Under the pieces are notes generated by a model. That model had not been told where the DNA came from. It searched no databases and worked only from the letters and a program-made list of their open reading frames with translations. Positions 23,517 to 30,910 of a stretch of DNA of 64,000 nt are shown here, in pieces (positions within the stretch are counted from its first letter, which is position 1; every line of letters begins with the position of its first letter). Source of the DNA: Actinokineospora auranticolor (GTDB lineage Bacteria; Actinomycetota; Actinomycetes; Mycobacteriales; Pseudonocardiaceae); contig NZ_PTIX01000026.1 in NCBI RefSeq assembly GCF_002934265.1, forward strand, positions 1 to 64,000, in the 5' to 3' direction. Both the position numbers and the translations under genes were made by a program.

Positions 23517-24468
23517 GTTCGGCGTAGCGGTCCAGGATCTCCCGCTTGCGGCGGAAGAACTCGGCGCTGCCGGTGTGCCCGGAGTCCTCGACGACGACCA
23601 ACTCCGCGTCCGGCCAGGCGTGGACCAGTTCCCAGGCGACGCTGACCGGGCCGCCGAGGTCGTGGCGGCCGTGCAGGATCGTGCCGGGGATGCCGCGCAG
23701 CTTGTGCGCGTCGCGGAGGATCTCGTCCTCTTCGAGCCAGGCGTGGTTGCCCCAGTAGTGGGTGACCGTGCGGACCATGGCGGCGAGGTTGCGGGGCGGT
23801 CGGCCGCTGTAGGCCTGGGGGTCGCCGTTGGGTTCGAGGGAGACGACCGTGTCCTCCCAGGTCGTCCAGTCCCTGATGGCCTTGTCGCGCACGGCCTGGT
23901 CGGGGTCCTCCATCAGGCGCGAGTAGGCGGCGGCGACGTTCGTGTCGTCGGGGGCCAGGTCGGGGGCGCCCGCGCGGAAGCGGGCCAGGGCCTCCGGGAA
24001 GAACCGGCCGACACCGCCGGTGATCCACTCGAAGTCGGCGCGGCGGGCGTTGGTGGCGCCGGAGAGCACCATTGCGCGGACCCGGTGCGGGTTGCGCTCG
24101 GCGTAGGCCAGCGCCAGTGTCGAGCCCCACGAGCCGCCCGCGACCAGCCAGCGGTCGATGCCGAGGTGTTCGCGCAGGAGTTCCACGTCGGCGATGAGGT
24201 GGTGGGTGGTGTTGTGCCGCATGTCGGTGTCCGGGTCGGCGGCGTGCGGTTCGCTGCGCCCGCAGCCGCGCTGGTCGAAGGAGACCAGCCGGTAGCGGTC
24301 CGGGTCGAAGAACTCGCGGCTGCGGGGGTTGCTGCCGGCGCCGGGGCCGCCGTGCACGAGCAGTGCGGGTAGGCCGTCGGGGTTGCCGGAGACCTCCCAG
24401 TGCACGCGGTTGCCTTGACCGACGTCGAGCAGGCCTTGGTCGTGGGGTTCACCGTGGTCGTAGGTCAC
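23503..24468 (-). CDS. pip: Prolyl aminopeptidase (proline iminopeptidase), S33
   Basis: A 321-aa alpha/beta hydrolase that removes N-terminal Pro. Oxyanion motif LLVHGGPGAGSNP, nucleophile GGSWGSTLALAYAE, acid in LHGRHDLGGPV, and His in VVEDSGHTGS. SFDQRGCGRSEPHA and HNTTHHLIADVELLREHLGI are diagnostic of this subfamily. Cytoplasmic, no signal peptide. Convergent with the response regulator and overlapping it by 14 bp. Confidence 0.94.
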   Translation of the reverse strand: MTYDHGEPHDQGLLDVGQGNRVHWEVSGNPDGLPALLVHGGPGAGSNPRSREFFDPDRYRLVSFDQRGCGRSEPHAADPDTDMRHNTTHHLIADVELLREHLGIDRWLVAGGSWGSTLALAYAERNPHRVRAMVLSGATNARRADFEWITGGVGRFFPEALARFRAGAPDLAPDDTNVAAAYSRLMEDPDQAVRDKAIRDWTTWEDTVVSLEPNGDPQAYSGRPPRNLAAMVRTVTHYWGNHAWLEEDEILRDAHKLRGIPGTILHGRHDLGGPVSVAWELVHAWPDAELVVVEDSGHTGSAEFFRRKREILDRYAELSPR

Positions 24469-24541
24469 GGGTCGAACTTAGGGGCCCGGTCACCGATCGA
24501 CGAAGACGTGCACGCGGGATCGCGCCGGTTTCTGGACTGAG

Positions 24542-24574
24542 CGGTTTCGCGCGGCCCCCGGCCGCGCGAAACCG
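24542..24574 (-). terminator. Hairpin terminator after the MscS gene
   Basis: A perfect 15-bp stem (24542-24556 with 24560-24574) around a CCC loop sits about 60 bp past the MscS-family stop. No long U run follows, so termination could be factor-assisted. Confidence 0.65.
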
Positions 24575-24631
24575 GGAGGGAAGAAATCGGCTGAAGGGCG
24601 ATCTCGCCGCCTCGGCGGAGCCGAGGCCGTG

Positions 24632-25723
24632 TCACTGGAAGGCGTGGGAGCGGCGGCGGCCGTCGGGGGTGTCGCCGAAGAGGCGGTCGGGTTCGCCGTG
24701 GCCGTCCTGGGTCGGGATGTGGCGGACGTGCTCGGTGCGCAGCCGGGGGACCGCGTACGGGTGGTTGTCGTTGATCCACGCGACCAGCTTCTCCCGCACC
24801 AGGCAGCGCAGGTCGAACAGCGTCGGCGCGTCCACGGCGCTGACCAGGGCGCGGACGCGGACCACGCTGTGCACGGCCTCGGTCACCTGGAGGACGCAGA
24901 CGCGGCGGTCCCACAGGTCGGTCTCGTCGACCATCCGGCGGAGCTCCTCGCGCATCCGCTCGATCGGCATGGCCCAGTCGACGTCGAGCTCGACCGTGCC
25001 CAGCAGCGCCGCCTCGCGGCGGGTCCAGTTCTCGAAGGGCCTGGCCATGAAGTGCGCGGTCGGGATGACGAGCCTGCGGTCGTCCCAGACGTGCACCACG
25101 AGGTAGGTGAGGGTGATGTCCTCGACGCGTCCCCACTCGCCCTCGGCGATGACCACGTCGTCCAGCCGGATGGCGTCGCTGAACGCGATCTGCAGGCCCG
25201 CGATGACGTTGCTGAGCAGCGACTGGGCGGCGAACGCGGCGATGGCGCCGATGACGCCCGCGGAGGCCAGGAGGCTGGTGCCCGCTGCTCTTGCCGCGGG
25301 GAAGGTCATGAGCATGGTGCCGAGGGCTACTACGGCTACTGCGGCGACGGTGACGCGGCGGACGAGGGTGATCTGGGTTTGCATGCGGCGGGCGTGGCGG
25401 TTGTCCCGCTCGTCGACCCGCAGGCGGGAGAGGACGGAGTGCTCGACGGCGATGAGGATGCCCGCGAGCAGCCAGGCGCCGGTGCCGATCAGGGCGAGGG
25501 TGAGCAGGTGCGCGGCCGGGCCGGGCAGGACACCGCCGACGGCGAACCGGAGCACGATCATCGCGGCGAACCAGCGGAGCGGGGTGCGGGTGCACTCCCG
25601 GAGCGATGCTTGCAGGGCGGACCGGCCGAGGCCGCTTAGCGTGCGCCGGATCGTCCACTCGACCAGTAGGAACACCGCGTACGCGCCGATCGCGGTGGCT
25701 ATTCGGACCCACGTCTCGGACAC
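24632..25723 (-). CDS. Mechanosensitive ion channel, MscS family
   Basis: A 363-aa membrane protein. N-terminal helices at about 5-25, 48-68, 75-95 and 125-148 precede the pore-lining segment LLASAGVIGAIAAFAAQSLLSNVIAGLQIAFSDAIRLDDVV, the MscS signature region. The beta domain contains EGEWGRVEDITLTYLVVHVWDDRRLVIPTAHF. It would open under membrane tension and release solutes. GTG start at 25723. A palindromic repeat on the same strand lies 160 bp upstream. Confidence 0.92.
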   Translation of the reverse strand: MSETWVRIATAIGAYAVFLLVEWTIRRTLSGLGRSALQASLRECTRTPLRWFAAMIVLRFAVGGVLPGPAAHLLTLALIGTGAWLLAGILIAVEHSVLSRLRVDERDNRHARRMQTQITLVRRVTVAAVAVVALGTMLMTFPAARAAGTSLLASAGVIGAIAAFAAQSLLSNVIAGLQIAFSDAIRLDDVVIAEGEWGRVEDITLTYLVVHVWDDRRLVIPTAHFMARPFENWTRREAALLGTVELDVDWAMPIERMREELRRMVDETDLWDRRVCVLQVTEAVHSVVRVRALVSAVDAPTLFDLRCLVREKLVAWINDNHPYAVPRLRTEHVRHIPTQDGHGEPDRLFGDTPDGRRRSHAFQ

Positions 25724-25882
25724 GCTGCGTCCCCTTCGGTTGGCTGTTGCCCTATGGGGGCGTACCCGGGGGTGTCGGGGGTCGGAACGTGAGCGTGGGT
25801 CGGTTCACACGAGAGAGGCGGGTTGGTGCGGTTCCAGCGGGGTTGGGTTCTCTCGTGGTCTGGGTGCGAGTTTTTCGAGCGT

Positions 25883-26027
25883 TGCTCGATGGGGTGAATC
25901 GTCTTTGCGCGGGGCCCCTACGAGCCTGCGGTGGGGCAAGAGCGGTGGGATGGGCAAGCCCACCCCACCCGCGGGCGAGCTTGGCAGGCTCGTCCCCCAC
26001 ACAAAGACAATCCACACCCATCGAGCA
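25883..26027. repeat. 145-bp imperfect palindrome, copy 2 of the dispersed element
   Basis: Outer arms (25883-25909 with 26000-26027) pair with one bulge and three mismatches, all of which would be G-U pairs on the - strand. The inner stem 25921-25929 with 25984-25992 is perfect. The core matches copy 1 (588-730) almost base for base, but the outer arm sequence has changed on both sides so that pairing is kept. It is followed by three GC-rich tandem units, as is copy 1. Confidence 0.82.
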
Positions 26028-26080
26028 GAAGGTGGGGGCGCGGTGGGTTCAGTGGGGGTCGGGCTGGCAGACGTCGAGGG

Positions 26081-26310
26081 CCGGCGGGTTCGGCCTGGCG
26101 GGGTGGGGGAAGTTACGGGGCGGCTGCGGTGGGTGGGGGAGTGCCGCTTGAGTGGGCCGGTGGGTTCGGCCTGGCGGGGTGGGAGAGGTTGCCGGGGCGG
26201 CTGAGGTAGGTGGGCGAGCGCGGCTTGGGCGGGGGCCGGTGAGCTCGGCCTGGCCGGGTGGGGAAGTCGCGGGTGGGCCCGAGTGCGGCTTGGCGGGGTG
26301 CGCCGCCTTC
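26081..26310. repeat. Three degenerate tandem units of about 76 bp
   Basis: Units start at 26081, 26157 and 26236 with ccgg(c/t)g(g/a)g, then t(t/c)cggcctgg(c)gggtggg, and end in a gtgccgctt/gcgcggctt block. The remainder of 25724-26388 contains no supportable gene. Confidence 0.7.
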
Positions 26311-26388
26311 AGGCGGGGTGCGCATGAGCGGGCTTGGTGGCCCGGCAAGGTGCGGCTGAGGCGGTATCCGGCTTGGTCGACTTCTTGA

Positions 26389-27124
26389 TCACCCCGCCCG
26401 GACCCAGGACAGCCCCCGCCCTCCTCTGGGGGGACAGGTGATGTCCCCGACCGATTTGTGCCCGGGACGGTCCGCGGTGAAATCGCGGCGGACGAGGTCC
26501 GGCGTGATGTGGATGTCGGGTGCCGGCACGGTCGTGAGCGGCCGGCGACGTCGTCCGGTCGGGGCCAGGTGAAGCTCGCGCATCATCATCCGTACGAGCT
26601 CCGGCCTGCGGGCCACACCCTGACGAGCCAACGCCGCGTGCACACGACGGTATCCGTAGGTGCGTCGGGATTCGGCGAACACCGTCTCGATCCCGCCCTT
26701 GAGCGATTCCCGACGCTCGACGGTGAACGATGTCGGCCTCAACCGCCAGTCATGGAAGCCGGAGCGTGACACCCAGCCATTCGCACATCGCCGTCACGGG
26801 ATATCTGCCTCGTTCGCCGTCGATGAACTCGTCGATCTCGGTCACGATAGTCGCGGGCGAAGAAGGCCGCGGCTTTTCCCAGGAACTCGTTCTTCATGCG
26901 GAATTCCTGGTTCTCCCGCTCCAACTCCCGCAACCGGGCACGCTCGTCCACACTCAACGGAGCGACCGTACCCTGGTTTTACGGCGCGTCTCGACCCAGT
27001 TCCGCAGAGTCTGCTCAAGCAGACCCAACTGGCACGCCGCCTCCGCAACAGACACCCTGGACTCGACCAATTTCACGGCCTCGTCCTTGAACTCCGGCGA
27101 GAAACGATGACGACGATGAACCAT
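26389..27124 (-). pseudogene. IS3-family insertion sequence remnant (transposase orfA/orfB)
   Basis: Pieces of an IS3 transposase in three frames. OrfA begins at 27124 (MVHRRHRFSPEFKDEAVKLV, HTH) and loses frame at about 26960. The leucine-zipper end continues as SVDERARLRELERENQEFRMKNEFLGKAAAFFA. OrfB starts with IVTEIDEFIDGERGRYPVTAMCEWLGV, shifts frame, then reads SRSGFHDWRLRP through TYGYRRVHAALARQGV to DLVRRDFTADRPGHKSVGDIT, where it is cut off before the DDE catalytic core. With at least two frameshifts and a 3' deletion it cannot make an active transposase. No clear inverted-repeat ends were found. Confidence 0.88.
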
Positions 27125-27327
27125 GACATTTCCGATCATCCAAGACCTATTCTACTTGGGTCCGACGTCCGAGAAATCCATGGCACTCCAATCGGCGATG
27201 GGGCAGCCGGGAGGGGGTGGCGAAACTCTGTGGATGGGTTGGGTGGATGTGGGCAACTTGGTAACCGGACGGGAGGGATCGGCGGTTAGTGCACAAGGGG
27301 GGCGGATCGGGCGAGGGTGGAGTGGGG

Positions 27328-27861
27328 TCACATGAGGGAGGTGCCCTCGAGGGTGAGCAGGTGCTGTTTGCGGGGGAGGCCGCCGCCGTAGCCGATGAGG
27401 GAGCCGTTGGTGCCGATGACGCGGTGGCACGGGACGATGATGGAGATCGGGTTCCGGCCGTTGGCCATGCCCACCGCGCGCGAGGCGGTGGGGCGGCCCA
27501 GTTGGTGGGCGAGGCCGCCGTAGGTGGTGGTGTGGCCCCACGTGATGGTGGTCAGCGCGGTCCACACCGTGCGCTGGAAAGGGGTGCCGGTGGGGGCCAG
27601 GGGGAGGTCGAAGTCCCGCAGCTCCCCGGCGAAGTAGGCGGCCAGTTGGCGGCGGGCTTCGGGGAACGGGCCGCCGGTGTCGGTGACCCAATCTGCGCCC
27701 ACACCGGTGAAGTGGCGGTGGCTCGGGGTCGTGTACAGGCCGGTGATCGACTCGCCGTCGCCTACCAGGAGCAGGTCGTCGATGGGGGACTCGACCAGTG
27801 TGTACCTGGTGGGGCCGGTGGCCCGGTCGGTGAAGGTGACCGGGGCGGGTGCGCTCTGCAC
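27328..27861 (-). CDS. ogt: Methylated-DNA-[protein]-cysteine S-methyltransferase
   Basis: A 177-aa suicide repair enzyme removing alkyl groups from O6-guanine. The active-site Cys is in [22 protein letters not shown]; the recognition helix region is [11 protein letters not shown], and [24 protein letters not shown] is the conserved C-domain start. GTG 27861 has GAAAGGAAG upstream. Only 20 bp separate it from the Ada-AlkA gene upstream, so the two repair genes are co-transcribed. Confidence 0.95.
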   Translation of the reverse strand: MQSAPAPVTFTDRATGPTRYTLVESPIDDLLLVGDGESITGLYTTPSHRHFTGVGADWVTDTGGPFPEARRQLAAYFAGELRDFDLPLAPTGTPFQRTVWTALTTITWGHTTTYGGLAHQLGRPTASRAVGMANGRNPISIIVPCHRVIGTNGSLIGYGGGLPRKQHLLTLEGTSLM

Positions 27862-27881
27862 GAACTTCCTTTCGGGAGGGC

Positions 27882-29357
27882 TCAACCCGCGGGCAGCAGG
27901 TTGATGGGGTGGTCGCCGGTGGCCCACAGGTACTGGACCGCGTACGCCCGCCACGGGCGCCACGCCGTCGCGTGGGTGGTGAGGGCGGTGGGGGAGGCGG
28001 GGAGTCCGAGTCCCTCGGCGGCCAGGCGGACGCCCAGGTCGGTGGGCAGGAACGCGTCCGGGTCGCCGAGGGCGCGCATGGCGATGGTGTCCACCGTCCA
28101 CGGACCGATGCCGGGCAACGCCGCCAGCGCCGCGCGCGCCGATTCCCAGTCGCCGCCCACTGACAGGTCGATGGTGGGTAGGGCGGCGATCAGGCCGGTC
28201 AGGGTGGCGCGCCGGGACCGCGGCAGCGCCAGCGACTCGGGGTCCAGGTCGGCCAGGGCCTCGGTGCTGGGGAACAGGTGCGTCAGGCCGCCGACGGGGT
28301 CGACGACCGGCTCGCCGTGCGCCTGCACGAGCCGACCCGCGTGGGTGCGGGCCGCTTTCGTCGAGACCTGCTGGCCCAGCACCGCGCGCACCGCCATCTC
28401 CGCGCCGTCGACGGTGCGCGGGACGCGCCTGCCCGGGTTCTTGGCGACCAGTGGGGCCAGCACCCGGTCGGCGGAGAGGGCCTCGTCCACCGCGACCGGG
28501 TCGGCGTCCAGGTCGAGCATCCGCCTGCACCGGCTGATCGCCACCGACAGGTCCCGCAGGTCGGTCAGCGACAGGTCGCAGCGGATGTGGTCGGGCAGCG
28601 GGCGCAGGCTGACGATGCCGGGTCCGCCGGGGAGCCGCAGCGTGCGCCGGTACGCGCCGTCGCGCCACTCCTCCACCCCGGGGACGGCCGTGGCGGCGAG
28701 GTGGCCGAACAGGTTGTCCGGGCACAGCGGCGCGCGGAACGGCAGCCGCACGGTCAGCACGCCGAGGCGGTCGACGACGGGTTTGGCCGCGCGCCTGCGC
28801 AGCTCCGTCGGCGATAGCGCGAACACGTCGCGCACGGTGTCGTTGAACGCGCGGATGCTGCCGAACCCGGCCGCCATGGCCACGTCCGACATCGACAGCG
28901 CGCTGGTCTCGATCAGCACCCGCGCGGTCTGCGCGCGCTGCGCCCGGGCCAGGGCCAGCGGACCCGCGCCGAGTTCCGCGCGCAGCGCCCGCTCGACCTG
29001 CCGGACGCTGTAGCCGAGCCGGGCGGCCAGCGCGGGCACGCCTCCGGAGTCCACGACCCCGTCGGCGATCAGCCGCATGGCGCGGCCGACCAGGTCGGCG
29101 CGCTCGTTCCACTGCGGCGACCCGGGTGTGGCGTCCGGCCTGCACCGCTTGCACGCGCGGAAACCGGCCTGCTGGGCCGCCGCCGCGCTCGGGTAGAAGC
29201 GCATGTTGCGCGGCTTGGGCGGCACCACCGGGCAACTGGGCCTGCAGTAGACGCGCGTGGTCACCACGGCGGTGAAGAACCAGCCGTCGAACCGCGCGTC
29301 GCGGGACCGCACGGCGCGGACGCAGGCCTCGGTGTCGGAGTGCACGCCGTCCAGCAT
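27882..29357 (-). CDS. Ada-AlkA fusion: adaptive response regulator and DNA-3-methyladenine glycosylase
   Basis: A 491-aa three-part protein. The Ada Zn domain has four Cys (CRPSC, then CKRC) in [24 protein letters not shown]. An AraC-type HTH follows ([23 protein letters not shown] and [25 protein letters not shown]). The C-terminal AlkA glycosylase has the helix-hairpin-helix [30 protein letters not shown] with its catalytic Asp. It senses methylphosphotriesters, activates the repair genes and excises alkylated bases. ATG 29357 starts the Zn domain; an upstream GTG (29396) with GAGG is the alternative. It is paired with ogt. Confidence 0.93.
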   Translation of the reverse strand: MLDGVHSDTEACVRAVRSRDARFDGWFFTAVVTTRVYCRPSCPVVPPKPRNMRFYPSAAAAQQAGFRACKRCRPDATPGSPQWNERADLVGRAMRLIADGVVDSGGVPALAARLGYSVRQVERALRAELGAGPLALARAQRAQTARVLIETSALSMSDVAMAAGFGSIRAFNDTVRDVFALSPTELRRRAAKPVVDRLGVLTVRLPFRAPLCPDNLFGHLAATAVPGVEEWRDGAYRRTLRLPGGPGIVSLRPLPDHIRCDLSLTDLRDLSVAISRCRRMLDLDADPVAVDEALSADRVLAPLVAKNPGRRVPRTVDGAEMAVRAVLGQQVSTKAARTHAGRLVQAHGEPVVDPVGGLTHLFPSTEALADLDPESLALPRSRRATLTGLIAALPTIDLSVGGDWESARAALAALPGIGPWTVDTIAMRALGDPDAFLPTDLGVRLAAEGLGLPASPTALTTHATAWRPWRAYAVQYLWATGDHPINLLPAG

Positions 29358-29511
29358 CGCCGGTTCGCCCGCCGCGTACCAGCGAGAAAACGACACGATC
29401 CTCGGCGGGGTCGGGCAAGGTCGGCGGCCCGCTCGGGAAATGCGTTTTGCCTACCCGCGGTGACGATTGTCGGCTGCCTTTCCCTCGATTTCACCCTATC
29501 GTGGAGGAAAC

Positions 29512-29547
29512 GTGTCGGTGGCATTGCTCGAACCCGGGACGGGGTAA
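29512..29547 (+). other. Possible 11-codon mini-ORF upstream of the radical SAM gene
   Basis: GTG at 29512 preceded by GGAGG with a 4-nt gap, encoding MSVALLEPGTG and stopping at TAA 29545. It lies 49 bp before the radical SAM start. It could be a leader peptide controlling the operon or a tiny peptide substrate; chance occurrence is also quite possible. Confidence 0.22.
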
Positions 29548-29596
29548 CGCGAGCCGCATTCGCCGCGATGCCCGGTCGAGGGGGAAGGGAGACGCG

Positions 29597-30901
29597 GTGA
29601 CGCGCGAGCAGGTGCTGCTGGTCCATCCGGGAATCTACGACGACAGCGATCCGCGGGCGTTTCCGCCGTGGGGCGCACTCGCCGTCGGGCACGCGCTGCG
29701 CGCCGCCGGTCACGACGTCGTGGTGCTCGACCTCAACGGGGCCGACGTGGTCGCCGCGCTCGACGCGGCGCTGGCCGCGCACCGGCCGACGGTCGTCGGG
29801 TTCACCGCCAAGCAGGGCGTCGGCGCCCGCCGGTTCCGGGCGGCCGTCGACCACCTCGGCGCCGTCGCCCCGGACCTCCCCGTCGTCGCGGGTGGCCCCC
29901 TGGTCAGCACCTTCCCCGATCCGCGCGCCCCGCTCTGGCGCGGTGTGCACACCCTCTTCCGCGGCGACGGCGAGCAGGCGATGGTGTCGTGGCTGGCCGA
30001 CCGGCCCCGCCCCGGCACCCTCGTGCACGGCCACGAGCCACCCGACCTCGACGCCGTCGGCGTGCCGTCGTGGTGGCCCGACCTCCCCGAGTACGTGCAC
30101 CCGGCGAGCGCGTGGCCGAACATGGCCGTGCCCGGTATCCACGTCGCCGCTGCCCGGGGGTGCACCCGCCGCTGCACATTCTGCTATCTCAACGCGCACC
30201 ACCCCGGCGCGCGGTTCCGGTTCGTCACCGCGCCGAAACTGCACACCGATCTGCACGCGCTCAACGCGGCCACCGGCGCGCGCGGCTTCTACTTCGTCGA
30301 CGATTGTTTCATCGACGCCCGGCAACACCGGGTGCGCGAGTTCTGCGCCCGGCTCATCGCGGAGGGCAGTCCATTCCGATTCGGCTGCGACGTCCAGTTG
30401 ACCGATCTGGACCGGCACCCCGACCTGCTCGCGCTGATGCACCGCGCGGGTTTCCGCGCGCTCTACGTCGGCGTCGAGTCGGCCGCCCCCACCACCCGCG
30501 GCAGGTTGGCCAAGGGCACCGTGCGCGACGTCGCGGGCGCGCTGAACCGGGCCATCGACCTCGGGTTCGCGCTGCGCGCCTCGATCGGCATCGGCTGGCC
30601 CGGCGAGGACGGCGCCGACGCCCGCCGCACGCTGGCCCTGGTCGACGAGGTCCCCCGGCTCGCCTTCGACGCCTACCGCTACTACCCGTTGCCCGGCACC
30701 CCGCTCGGCGAGGAGAGCCACTGGGCGAAGGCGCGCGCGGCGCTGTCGCCGGAGCGGTTGCGCGACGCGGCTTTCCAGGACTTCTCCGACCACAACGACA
30801 ACTACTCGCAGATCCCCACCGCCGAGTACGACGCGCTGTGGGCGGAGCTGCGGGGCCGCGAGCGCGAGCGGTTGTCCGCCTACTTCGCGGTTGGGAGCTG
30901 A
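29597..30901 (+). CDS. B12-binding domain radical SAM protein
   Basis: A 434-aa enzyme. Residues 1 to about 130 form a B12-binding-like Rossmann domain (LLVHPGIYDDSD, AVGHALRAAGHDVVVLDLNG, VVGFTAKQGVGARRFRA, VVAGGPLVSTFPD). The radical SAM core follows with the cluster motif AAARGCTRRCTFCYL (CxxxCxxC) and a GIGWPGEDGADARRTL segment. Such proteins do methylations, ring contractions or other radical steps in natural-product pathways. GTG 29597 is preceded by GAAGGGA. The next gene, 9 bp on, is an ATP-grasp/decarboxylase fusion, so the two probably share a pathway. Substrate unknown. Confidence 0.87.
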   Translation: MTREQVLLVHPGIYDDSDPRAFPPWGALAVGHALRAAGHDVVVLDLNGADVVAALDAALAAHRPTVVGFTAKQGVGARRFRAAVDHLGAVAPDLPVVAGGPLVSTFPDPRAPLWRGVHTLFRGDGEQAMVSWLADRPRPGTLVHGHEPPDLDAVGVPSWWPDLPEYVHPASAWPNMAVPGIHVAAARGCTRRCTFCYLNAHHPGARFRFVTAPKLHTDLHALNAATGARGFYFVDDCFIDARQHRVREFCARLIAEGSPFRFGCDVQLTDLDRHPDLLALMHRAGFRALYVGVESAAPTTRGRLAKGTVRDVAGALNRAIDLGFALRASIGIGWPGEDGADARRTLALVDEVPRLAFDAYRYYPLPGTPLGEESHWAKARAALSPERLRDAAFQDFSDHNDNYSQIPTAEYDALWAELRGRERERLSAYFAVGS

Positions 30902-30910
30902 ACCCCGGAC

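Noticed and set aside
26389-27124. Functional IS3 transposase made by programmed frameshifting
   Set aside because: Besides a possible orfA/orfB shift there are additional frame breaks and the DDE catalytic domain is absent.
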